Shown piece by piece: positions 23,951 through 33,179 of a stretch of DNA of 64,000 bases. The notes below the pieces were generated by a model. That model searched no databases. It was given only the letters and a program-made list of their open reading frames with translations, and had not been told where the DNA came from. A program made the position numbers and the translations under genes. Every line of letters begins with the position of its first letter. The first letter of the stretch is position 1. Source of the stretch: Neoceratodus forsteri (taxonomy: Eukaryota; Chordata; Ceratodontiformes; Ceratodontidae); assembly GCA_016271365.2 (NCBI GenBank), contig JADMNL010000023.1:607318001-607382000 (forward strand), written 5' to 3'.

Positions 23951-25375
23951 AAGTAAGTTAATATGGCCAACTAGGGATTACTTCAAAGCCCACTGGCTCC
24001 TGGCCCAGACACAACATGGCTTCTGACAAAAGCACGGGACTGACACAGCCCTCATCAGGTTCACCTCTGATGTCCTAGTGGCCTTGCACAAGGGCACCCC
24101 CACGAGGCAGTCTTTATAGACCTGACCAAGGCATTCGACCTGGTAGACCACCCACTCTTCTAGCCAAGCTGAGTACATTTGGACTGGATCAACACTCTCT
24201 GAACTGGTTCCGCAACTACCTGACTGGCCACTCTCTGCAGGTCAAATGGAGAGGTGTAACCTCCAACCCTCTACCTTTAAATGTGGGTGTAACTCAAGGA
24301 TCCATCCTGGGTCCTCTCCTGTTCTCCCTGTTCTTCAACAACTTCTGCCACCACTCTGTAGCAGCTCTGTGGTGCAGTATGCTGATGTGCAGTACTCTAC
24401 AGAACTGCATCACACCTGGACAATCTCGGACCCCTGCTCCAGTCAGACTTCACCCAGGCAGAGACTTGGCTGGTCAAAATCACCTGGTCCTTAACTCCAA
24501 ACAAGACCAAAGCACTCCTGTTTGGTTCAACATCCTACAGGTCCCTCCATTGCATGTTCTGCCATTGGTCACTATGACTGGCTCTACAATCGAGGTGGTC
24601 CAGTCCTTCAGATACCTCGGTCTTATTCTAGAACAGGGACTCACCTTAAAGCCTCATGTGGATCTGGTGACAAAAACATCCACCAAAAACTCAGGCTGCT
24701 CTACTGTCTAAGCGCCAACATGATACCTGAGATAAGACTGGCAATCTCTCAGAGTGTCCTTCTACCTACTTTTACCTATGCAGCCCCAACCCAACTCGGC
24801 ATAGCAAAAGCTCGACCAGGGCAGACTGCAGATCTTGTACCACAAAATCACATGATTCACCAAAGCGCCCATCAAAACCCACCACAGTGGAAGCCCTTGC
24901 CTCACTCAAATGGCCATCCTGAACCTTAGGCTCCAGTACCCCCCGTTAATGTGGACCTATAAGCTTCTCTCCGATTATCCTCCTGCAGGGCTCATCAGGC
25001 TACTTGCCCCAAAGTGGTCCAGCAGGCCTCTCCACAATTCGGGCAAACACTACTAGAATTGCCCAGGACCAGAGGCAGGCAGTAAATTCTTTGCCCATAT
25101 AGCCTCTACACTGTGGAATAAGCCCCTGTCAACTCCAGGATGCCCCTCCCTAGCAACATTTCAGATGGGACTACACGTTCACCTTCTAAACCACAGCTCC
25201 TGTGTCTGTCCTGAAGGTTAGCTAATCCCACCCCTGTAGTCTTGCTACAAAAAGCCTAACTTGCCCTAACTGGCATTAAGCTGCCACTGTTGAGTTTACG
25301 TATAAAACCGGTCATTAACACTGTAACCCCACACTTGATGTCCTATACTGTATTGTTTGTATGTTTTGTTGTACT
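23950..25375 (+). mobile_element. L2-like LINE, part 1 (RT to 3' region), split by an antisense LINE
   Basis: Plus-strand RT text begins near 23990 and runs through the thumb domain to a 3' untranslated region ending CATTAACACTGTAACCCCAC...TTGTATGTTTTGTTGTACTA at 25375. It is then interrupted by a minus-strand LINE (25376-26620). 26621-26985 looks like the rest of its 3' untranslated region, with TATGTCCTACACTGTACTGC resembling the text just before the break, and a terminal (AATA)n. No endonuclease is present, so it is 5'-truncated. Confidence 0.75.
23995..25180 (+). pseudogene. L2-like ORF2 reverse transcriptase, catalytic YADD mutated to YADV
   Basis: Reverse transcriptase of a non-LTR element, now in pieces. 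The fingers are near 24000-24170 (a QHGF-like start, then T-KAFDLVDHP), then WFRNYLTGHSLQVKWRG and GVTQGSILGPLLFSLFFNNF at 24283-24345. The palm motif at 24378..24389 reads YADV, so the second catalytic aspartate is lost. Later come the HLVLNS block, VQSFRYLGLILEQGLTLKPH (24601-24660) and a thumb region to about 24900, with a degenerate C-terminus. Several frameshifts. The vocabulary is that of the vertebrate L2 clade; a sister clade is possible. Confidence 0.8.
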
Positions 25376-26620
25376 AGGCAAGGCAAAGGCAAGGCAAATT
25401 TTATTTTCTGGTGCCCAGACCCAGAGGTTCTGGGCACCATACAAATACACAGAAATGTAATTTAAAAATGCATATATATAGATAACACACCATACAATAA
25501 ATACTCACATATCAAAAAAACAATACCCTACATGTAAATAATCTCCCTCTTTACTTTAAAGGGACTGATAACCTATGTTTTCGTAAAGTACCGAGAAAGC
25601 CTGGCTAAACAGATAATACTTAAGGTGGGCTTTAAATACCTCCACCAATGGGGCCTCCCTCACCAATGGTGGAAGTGAATTCCACAGGATGGGGTCGATG
25701 ATACTAAAAACTCTGTCACCAGTCATTCTCAACCTCATCCTGGGAATCGCCAGGAGGCCCCTCGAGGAGGCTCGCATTGGGTGAACCGAGGCAGTGGATG
25801 TAAGAAGGTCTGCCAGGTAACGAGGGACCAGTCAATGTAGGGCACTTATAGGTGACAAGCCCACCTTAGAAAGTACCCTCCATCGAGTGGCAGCCAGTGC
25901 AATTCCCACAGCACCAGGGTGACAAGACAGTATTTTGACTGTCCAGTCAACAACCTGGCAGCTGCTTCTGCACCTGCTGCAGTCGATGGGGGCTCAAGAG
26001 ACCCTGAGGTAGAGCCTCATTACTGTAGTCATGCCTGGCTGTTACAAATGGCATGCACGAAGGTGGGAGGTCTTGGGCAGAATCAGGTGCTTAATCCTGG
26101 CAATTTTTCTCAGATGGAAAAACTATCCCTGACAATGGATGATGCCTGATATATCATCATCAAACCACTGTCTAACACAAAGCCAAGATTAGCACCTTAG
26201 AAGAGGCCATCAATGGGATAGGCCAAGAACTAGTCCATTATCTGCCTCAGAGGCCAACCTCTCACGCCTCCTGTTCGACTCCACCACCAGTACCTCCGTC
26301 TTATCGGGTTCAGTCGCAACCAGCTAGAGGCCATCCAGTTGTTGATCTCTGACAGACAGTTGTTTAATACTTCCACCGCATTGGATGTCCCAGGAGCAAA
26401 GGATAAGTACAACTGGGTATAATAGACATAACAATGAAACCCCAAGCTGTACTTCCTAATGATCTCACCCAGGGCAGCATATACACGGCAAACAACATCG
26501 GTGACAAGACCAAACCCTGAGATACCCCACAAGACAGAAGGCTTGGGTATGAGGAAAAATTCCCCATAACTACCCTCTGTCTTCTGTTTGTCAAAAGGAC
26601 TCAAACCAGCTGACTATGCT
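25376..26620 (-). mobile_element. L2-like LINE inserted antisense, 5'-truncated
   Basis: Read on the minus strand from 26604, RT text covers the palm and thumb, then a C-terminal region ending NSLPPLVREAPLVEVFKAHL (about 25690-25630), then a short 3' untranslated region to 25376. It lies within the 3' part of the plus-strand L2-like LINE, whose text continues on both sides. It belongs to a different L2-type subfamily from its host element, judged by RT wording. Confidence 0.75.
25556..26604 (-). pseudogene. L2-like RT, catalytic YADD mutated to YVYY
   Basis: Non-LTR RT fragments. 26594..26364 carries a CGVSQGLVLSPMLFAVYM palm block. 26604..26230 (shifted frame) carries the TQLYLS block and EVLNNCLSEINNWM. 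The active-site YADD is YVYY at 26419..26430, so both catalytic aspartates are gone. The C-terminal HWLP-type block near 25880 and the frame 25777..25556 (ILWNSLPPLVREA) follow. Several frameshifts. It cannot be active. Confidence 0.8.
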
Positions 26621-26987
26621 TCTACAACATCTCATATACTAACCTTACCATATGTCCTACACTGTACTGCTTATGTCCTATATGGTAGTGGTTGTATAGT
26701 TAGTTGTACTGCTTGTTTATAATGCTTATTTGATCTATTGTACTATGTGTTTATACTTCTCAACCTTTCGCTAAGCCTAGCAGCTATCACTGCTGTTGTG
26801 CTGCATCACCACCTTCTGTTATGAAAAGTGTACACTGCCATTGAATTCCTGTATGCACTGTCCTAATCTGCATCATCTGATTGTATATGCTCAGCTCTAT
26901 GTAACTAACTCTAGGTTGCCCTGAAAAGGGACCTTAGGGGCCCAGTGGGCTTACCAGTGCCAAATTTAATAAATAAATAAAGAGGAA
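26621..26987 (+). mobile_element. L2-like LINE 3' end (continuation of 23950-25375)
   Basis: Contains TACACTGTACTGCTTATG, GTGTTTATACTTCTCAACC, then GTTGCCCTGAAAAGGGACC and a terminal AATAAATAAATAAA. Similar tails occur at 11690-11735 and 45160-45200. The text before 25376 and after 26620 is compatible with one element split by the antisense L2-like insertion. Confidence 0.65.
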
Positions 26988-27079
26988 CTACAAGAAGAGC
27001 TTCAGGAACAGACAAGTACTGGAATAGCAGTATAAGTGCAGTATAAAGTGGGGGAGTGGTGCAATGCAGTGGATGTGGG

Positions 27080-27965
27080 CAGCTGTATTCAGGCAGACCT
27101 TCTGGACACTGAGGTGCTGCCCTATCTGCAGGCATCTCTGGACTGCAGGATGAGGTAGCCAGACTCCGAGCAGAAGTAAATTGGATCAGGAGTACATTTG
27201 CCCCATCCAAAGACCACCCAGTACAATGCCACTGTCTCAAAGGATGCCAAGAATGTGGAGCACTTGGATGATGGTGGGCTCGGGGAGGGTTAGGGTGGTC
27301 AGGCAGAGGCACATCTCAAATCCTATTCCACTCCAGAACTCATATGCTGCACTGGCAAAGGGAGACAACCAAACAGAGATACCCAGAAGTGGAAGGAAGG
27401 ACGTGGAGGTCAAGCAAGGAGGTGATCTTAGTGGGAGAGCAGTGGACCCCAGAGGAGGAGGAAGCAAATCCTGGTGGGATGCTATCATAAGAGGATCCAG
27501 CTAGGAACACAGGAGGGGAGGACAGGAGGTGAAGTGCCTACCAGATGCCATGGCATGAAGGGATGGGAGGAAGATCCTGGGAATCACCAGGAAGGCAAGA
27601 TGGGAGAGTGAGCTGGATGTCATTATCCACCTAGGTACTAATGACCTGGCAAATGGGAAGCCTAAGGAAGTTCAGGAAGAGTTTAAGAAATTGGGGAGGT
27701 CTCAAGCAAGTAGCTACTTCTGTCACATTCTTGGAAGTGCTACCTGTGAGAGGTATGGGACAGCGTGAAGGGTACACATACCAGGAACTCTAACTCATGA
27801 TTGAAGAACTGGTGCTGTAAAGAAGGGTTTGGATTCATTGATGACTGGGAACCCACCTGGAGGGATGGGGCTTGTTCAAGTCTGATGGCCTGCATCCATC
27901 CTGGAGGAGAATCCAAGTACTTAATGATAAGTTTAAATGCTACATGGACAAGCATTTAAACTAGT
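27080..27965 (+). pseudogene. CR1 ORF1 (coiled-coil plus SGNH esterase-like), active-site Ser lost
   Basis: CR1 ORF1 proteins carry a zinc/coiled-coil head and an SGNH-type esterase domain. Here LQDEVARLRAEVNWIRS (27138-27190) is the coiled coil and CHCLKGCQECGALG follows. The esterase nucleophile block reads WDAIIRG at about 27475-27495 instead of GDSIVR, so the catalytic serine is absent. IIHLGTNDLANG (27622-27657) is the block with the conserved Asn, and SDGLHPS (27877-27897) holds the catalytic Asp and His. Frameshifts separate the blocks. Compare the sister copy at 57378. Confidence 0.75.
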
Positions 27966-28089
27966 CAAGATGGGTGGCAGGCGCACAAGATGCTCCCTAA
28001 CTGCCACCCCCAGCTAGCAATGGAATCAGTGAATAGGAGGAGTGGATATCTCAAGGTAGGGAAACAGTAAGACAAGGCAGCAGGTAAAG

Positions 28090-28691
28090 CAAATAGGATG
28101 CTGGGATGCATAGGCAGGATATTCACCAGCAGGAAAAGGAGGTCATAATTCCACCATACAAGACACTAGTGAGGCCCCATCTGGAGTACAGTATACAGTT
28201 CTGGAGACCTTACCTACTTAAGTACATAGATAGGGTGGAGAAGGTTCAGAGAAGGGCAACAAAGATGTTACAGGGATTGCATCACAAGTCCTATGAGGAC
28301 AGGCTGAAGGACTTGAATATGTACTTGCTGGAGGAGAGGATGGAGGAGAGAGAGGGCTATGACAGAGACATACAAGTACCTTACAGGGAGGAACAGGATG
28401 CAGGCATATACTATTTTCCAGTGAAAAAGGTATTCCTGGACTAGAGGACATGGGATGAAGTTGGAGGAGGGGCAATTCAGAGGAAACATGAGGAAGAATT
28501 TCTTTACAGAAAGGATGGTGGACAAGTGGAACACCCTGCCGAGAGTGATGGGAGCAGGAACAATCACAGGATTTAGAATGCATGGGATAGACATAAAGGA
28601 ATCCTGGAGGTCAGGGGTAAGGGGCAACAGATGTCTAGAAAAATGTAAAGGGAACTTACAAGCTCAAATGGGAAGACTGGGTGGGCCATAG
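28090..28691 (+). pseudogene. CR1 ORF2 C-terminal fragment
   Basis: Starts in the RT thumb (ANRMLGCIGRIF near 28095; RPHLEYSIQFWRPYL in frame 28106..28444; VQRRATKMLQGL), then a shifted frame with KYLTGRN-type text and, in frame 28455..28691, FRGNMRKNFFTERMVDKWNT and MGRLGGP before the stop. This C-terminal region follows the RT in CR1. It is joined directly to ORF1 by the internal deletion. Confidence 0.8.
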
Positions 28692-28721
28692 GCCCTTATC
28701 TGCTAGCAGTGTCTATGTATC

Positions 28722-29365
28722 TACGTAGCTAAGCTTCAGCTTAGTGTGCTGCTCCTGGTTAAACAATGTTCCCTTTCCTTTCCTTGTCTGTCTGCCCTGT
28801 TTCTTTGACGCAAACAATGTTTTATTTATTAGTTAGTTATTTTGTCTGTTTGTTGCGCATTTCTAAATCTTTCTGTGGGTGCCTCCAGGAAATTTGAGCT
28901 TCAGGAAATGTAACTTTGTCCCCTCCCCACGCTGCCATCAGGAACACTGCTCCTGAAGATTGCCCTGCAACACCACCATCTGACTGTGGTGCCTGTGAAT
29001 CTTCTCACGGTACAATTATTACAAAGAGAAGTGATCTAAGGTGCAAAATGGTTATCAGGTAACTCTGAAGCACGATGTTAGGCACACACTCAGTTTGTTT
29101 ATGTCAGCAGGAACTGTGACTGCAATGAAAGTAGGAGGGACTGCAGCCGAAGCTGATTGTAATGATGGCTTTACATGTGGCAGTGGGACTGTGGAGACTG
29201 GGAGACAATGAGGGTGCTAGATTCTGAAGCTGATGTGATGTCTTTCAGTGTGTTTTCTTTCTATTAAATAAAAAAAAATCATCACGTCTGCTGTGTTGAA
29301 GGGGCGGAGGCTTTCAGTAGGCGAGTGAGGAAGTGCTGAAGTCGATCACAAAGTCAGCTTTCACT
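28722..29365. other. Unassigned sequence between CR1 and the Ngaro-like repeats
   Basis: Begins with AGCTAAGCTTCAGCTTAGTG (hairpin-prone, related to 14239-14271). No gene recognised. A-rich at 29265-29280. Confidence 0.35.
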
Positions 29366-29367
29366 TG

Positions 29368-29478
29368 ACTCATTTTGGAAGGCTATGCCTGTAGTTCAGT
29401 GTGGCAAGCAACCTGCCACACCCCATTCCTGAGTTATATAAGCAATTCCTCCCAGTCTCTCTCAGAAGCACTTTTTCT
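29368..29478 (+). repeat. Ngaro-like repeat A1
   Basis: Matches 31441-31545 in the same orientation, with TTATATAAGCAATTCCTCCC against CTACATAAGCAGTTCCTCCC. It could be the promoter-bearing end of the element. A hydrophobic 167-codon open frame (29375..29878) starts inside it and is not considered a gene. Confidence 0.7.
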
Positions 29479-29479
29479 A

Positions 29480-31240
29480 AGCAGCTGGAGGCTCTGTTGC
29501 TCTGTCTTTTCTCCTGAGCCTGCCGGGGCCTTGCCTCTGCTACCATGCTTGAACTTTGCTTGGTTTGTGCTGCATTTCTGTTGTGTTCTGCTTTTAGTTT
29601 ATATTATTGTGCCTCCAACTGTGCTGTGTGCTTCCTTGTGTGCTTGTTTTTCTGTTCTCCTCTGTCTGTGTTTTCTCTTGCATTTCTTTGGGGTTTTAGT
29701 TTTCTTAATGTCTTGTCCTTTGCTTGTTCTGTGTTCATCTACCTGGCACTTGTTATTATATGTTTCAGCTCACTCTGCAGTTTGCTGCCTCCTGCTCCAC
29801 ATAATTGATTACACCTGGTTCATGGCTCTGCTGTCTAAGGTGCTAACTACTCCGTTTTACTGCCTTACAATGCCCTAACTCTGCCTTAAAGGCATTTATG
29901 GTATCATGCCTCATCTCAATCACTGGCATACCAATCTCATTGCTTCTACCACAGGCATCACTGCCTCTCACTGCCTACATACTGTACCTACCTTCTTCAG
30001 CTCAGCTACAGCTGTCACTGTAAACTAGTTTTAAAATCTGCATGCGTGTCACGGTACTTTACTGTGGCTTCTTTGTTTTCCTATGGCAGGGGACGGGGGT
30101 TGTGGTGGAGAGTCATAGCCTCATGTGGTTCAAATACCTCATGTTCAAATACTGTCTTCAGCCACTAAAATACTCAGAGTATTTATGTCCTCATTAATTT
30201 GGCTCCATAATGGATTTGGTTGGCTTGCTTTCACTGACTTTGCTTATATTACTCAACCATTTTCAACCTTCCTTCCATCATGAACCTTCCCATCCATCAG
30301 TTTTATCAGACATTCATATCAATTCATGGTTTCAATCAAATAATCTCAGATAATCATTCCATATACCAATACCTACCTGACGCTTCTGGCTTCCCCGGCC
30401 CCTCATATTAGCACTTCATAGTTATCCCTATTCTCTCCTTTATAAATCAGAGGCTTGCCAACCATGACCTTTACCTCCTCTGGCTCAGGCCCCTGCTGCC
30501 AACTGTCTCACTTTCCAATGAAGTCTGCATCTTGAGCATGTGAAACAAGGGCGAGGTCCTTTTCATCTGGCCCATAATGGAAATGTCCTCACCCAGGGAT
30601 AGCTTTAGCTGTTCTGATGGGTGGTTAAATATGATCTCCTTTGGCTGTATTATTAATTTACTACCATCAGCACCTTCAATGCATTCTCCTTACGACTGTT
30701 TTTGGTTCACTTAATTTGGGATGGTCGGTAGGTCAAGCAGCACCTCAGTAGCTGTTCTCTCCTCCTCACGCCTTTGATGAACTTGTTGCAGAGACACCTC
30801 ACCACCTTCAAAGGTGTTTCCATTAGAGGAATCAGTGAAAGCTTCCTCTAAATTGGAATATTTTCCACTTCCTGCCAATTCAATCTCTAAACTGCAGCAG
30901 CTGAGCTGTCACTAAATAAAGTACCCCAAGCCTAGAGGAAAGCGACCTTGGCCTTGGATACCCAGAGATTTCCTCTTCATAGGGTTTTTCTTCTCCTCTA
31001 AGCCAAAGGTCATAAACTTACTTAGTTTTCAGTGGTATTCCCTAGTTCACTTTGACATGTTCCGCTGTTGGATGGAGGTGGATGGTGACCCTACTCACTG
31101 TTCCCTCTCTCCTAAAGAAGCCCTCATGTCATCAGTGCAATCTTGACAACACATGCATCTCATTTGTATTCTCAGTTAGTCTCATTGCTGACAATATGAT
31201 TCTCAACCTTGTAGTTAATGTATAACTGCTCAATGTTCCT
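29480..31240. other. Interior of the Ngaro-like element, unassigned
   Basis: T-rich 29540-29880, then C/T-rich text. 30720-30860 (AGAGACACCTCACCACC, AAAGGTGTTTCCATTAGAGG) might derive from a gag-like ORF, but I found no motif. No open frame of note after 29880. Confidence 0.3.
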
Positions 31241-31244
31241 TTTG

Positions 31245-31783
31245 GGGATCCTCTAAGGTACCATTAGTCAAGGAATCTTCCTGTGGCACCTCTAGGAGTG
31301 GAACCCTCTTGAAGAGGTTCCTTGCATTTGTACTCCTACAGTATAATAATTCCTCACCGGAATAGAGAGTGAGAATGGCCAAACAGTTATTACAGTTGCA
31401 CATGCACAACACTACTCTGGTTGTGTGGGCCCATTGAATTGGAAGGCTATGCCAGTAGTTCAATGGGGAAAGCAACCAGCTACATACCCTTCCTGAGCTA
31501 CATAAGCAGTTCCTCCCAGCCTCTCTCAAACACTTTTTCTTAGCCCATCATCCTCCCCTCTTCCTCCAGTGGCATGCCTCTCTCCTCTGGGGCTCCTTCC
31601 TAAGGTACCTTTAGCCAAGAGAATCTTCCTGCAGCACCTCTAGGGGTGGAACCCTCTTCTAGGGTTCCTTGTCTTTGGTACCCCTATGGAATCTAATTCC
31701 CCATGGAATAGAGAGCAAATGGTCAAACAGTTATTACAGTTGCAAAAGCATAACACTGCTCTGGTTGTATAGGCCCACTGAAT
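31245..31783 (+). repeat. Ngaro-like B1-A2-B2 repeat block
   Basis: B1 31245-31440 and B2 31588-31783 share AAGGTACC, GAATCTTCCTG, GGCACCTCTAGG or GCAGCACCTCTAGG, GTGGAACCCTCTT, CAAACAGTTATTACAGTTGC and CTCTGGTTGT. A2 (31441-31545) lies between them. Divergence between B1 and B2 is considerable, suggesting an old insertion. Confidence 0.75.
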
Positions 31784-31785
31784 TT

Positions 31786-32580
31786 TTATAGTAAGAGAAC
31801 ACAAGTTTCAGGGAATGTGTGATGGTTCTGGGTGTCACTTTGGTTGTTTTCTGTGCTGTGGGAGGATTTAAACTTAGAGGTGCTGTGTGAAGTCAGGTAA
31901 GTTGGAGGTGGCTTGTGCAGTGATTTTTCTCATGTCATTCGGTCATGTGTCCTGGGGCTAGATACATGATGTTATGCCAGGATAACATCATTGGTCAGTC
32001 CCAGACTGATAATCACACCCCAGCATTCTTTCTTGCCATTGTATAATTTTGCATTACCTGCTAGCATGTACAATACAATACAATCTGGTAGCACGCACTA
32101 TACTTCGATACAAATCATGTGAAAAAATGGTCCTCAGACTTATTGTGTTGTGACAGCATTGCTTTTGTCATTTCCTCTCTTTTCTTTTTCTGGTCTGTCA
32201 GACCCACAGTACTTAGGTGATGTCATTTTAATACTTAATTTCTAACTATTTCTATCCTAGCCATTAATTAAAAGTTTGTCTTTAAAAATATAACAAGACA
32301 TACATTTGCTATGATGGGATTCATTTTTATGTACCAAGGTGTTTAACATGCCTGTTTTTAGCATACAGAAAACTGTGCTGAAACTGAAATAACAGTGTAC
32401 TGTTTCCTCATGGGATATTGCAGCTCTGAAAACTCAGGGCAGAGGATAGCAGTGACAGAAATTACAATTCAATGGGGAACTTCAACATCATTTTGCTAGT
32501 AAAGAATATTTTATTATTGTAAATACTCAGGGGGATTTTCAAAGTAGCAGATGCAGGCACAGATCGTCTTCCACATCATA
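31786..32580. other. Unassigned intron-like sequence with a perfect hairpin
   Basis: ATGATGTTAT (31966..31975), 6-nt loop, ATAACATCAT (31982..31991). The core resembles the centre of the 22704-22836 palindrome. The rest is AT-rich and unrecognised. Confidence 0.5.
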
Positions 32581-32659
32581 TGTTCTGCTCTAGTGTATTA
32601 ATACTCAGGAGCCCTAATTTTCAAAAGTTCCAATTTTTGTGTGAGATTCCATGCTTTGT

Positions 32660-32870
32660 GGCACCTTGCATGAAAAAAATAGAGCAGGCTTCAAAAAGCG
32701 AAGTCTCGTCAGACAAAATAAATTATGCACCAAAAATGAAGGCTGCATCAAAAATGTTGCATGCATCAAAAAGAAGCATGTTTAAAAAAATGAAGCATGC
32801 AACAAAAATGAAGCATGTGAAATTTTTAAATACAAAGTCTGCATTTTGCATCAAAATGTTAGACCATCTA
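32660..32870 (+). repeat. Degenerate GCATCAAAAATGAAGCAT array
   Basis: Repeated GC(A/T)(A/T)CAAAAATGAAGC-like words occur from GGCTTCAAAAAGCGAAG to GCATTTTGCATCAAAATG. The array keeps a 129-codon frame open (32580..32969), lysine- and methionine-rich, with no known domain, so it is more likely a short-period repeat than a gene. Confidence 0.6.
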
Positions 32871-33029
32871 ATAGATGGTCTAACACAGTATGACAAAGTG
32901 TGCTTTCAAAATATCTGCCGATGGATCCTCTCTGAAAATCCTGCCCTCTATTTCTACTTCACTGTCTAGCAAGCTGCCATCACTGTTTAAAAAAGTTTGC
33001 TCAATAGCATGCACAACATATAGGATAAT

Positions 33030-33178
33030 GTATGGTAACCATACGCTACAAGGTTATTCTTCCACTGAGTGGATACGATGTTGACTGATGACCTCAAGAG
33101 TGAAACCGAGAGGTCCCTAAGTCAGCATTGTATCCGGCAAGGGAGGAAGAATAGCCAAGTAGTGTATGTTTCCCATAC
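33030..33178 (+). repeat. 149-nt near-palindrome with hammerhead-like core
   Basis: The left arm 33030..33095 and right arm 33110..33178 are imperfect inverted copies: GTATGG with CCATAC, CTAC with GTAG, TATTCTTCC with GGAAGAATA, GGATACGATG with CATTGTATCC, GACCTC with GAGGTC. Near the tip the plus strand reads CTGATGA (33085..33091), a 3-bp stem CTC-AA-GAG, GAAAC (33102..33106), CC-GAGA-GG, then TC (33114-33115). These are the invariant hammerhead-ribozyme nucleotides in the right order. Stem I beside the core is disturbed by about 6 unpaired bases on the 3' side, and base pair 10.1/11.1 is C-U. A plain hairpin is an equally valid fold. Possibly a decayed ribozyme-bearing retroelement piece. 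Confidence 0.7.
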
Positions 33179-33179
33179 T

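Larger units (their letters stand above)
26988..28722 (+). mobile_element. Internally deleted CR1 LINE
   Basis: Text matching the ORF1 of the nearly full-length CR1 at 57050-61315 runs to about 27990, then jumps near 28015-28085 directly into the RT thumb and C-terminal region, losing the endonuclease and most of the RT (more than 2 kb by comparison with the fuller copy). The 3' end (GGCCCTTATCTGCTAGC then TGTCTATGTATCTACG) matches the fuller copy (GGTCCTATCTGCTGTCAAG then TATGTTTCTATG), including the short-repeat tail. Confidence 0.8.
29366..31785 (+). mobile_element. Probable deleted Ngaro/PAT-type element (A1 ... B1-A2-B2)
   Basis: Repeat A occurs at 29368-29478 and 31441-31545 (GGAAGGCTATGCC, GTAGTTCA, AAGCAACC, TTCCTGAG, ATAAGCA(A/G)TTCCTCCCAG, CTCTCTCA, CACTTTTTCT). 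Repeat B occurs at 31245-31440 and 31588-31783. The order A1-interior-B1-A2-B2 is the split direct repeat of PAT/Ngaro tyrosine-recombinase elements. The interior (about 1.7 kb) has no recognisable RT or recombinase, so if this reading is right the element is a deletion derivative. An LTR-type element with a duplication is the alternative. The A repeat has a TTATATAA-like word. Confidence 0.6.

Noticed and set aside
29375..29878. 167-codon plus-strand frame, hydrophobic
   Set aside because: T-rich DNA gives Phe/Leu/Cys-rich text that looks membrane-like, but it starts inside repeat A1 and has no family resemblance.
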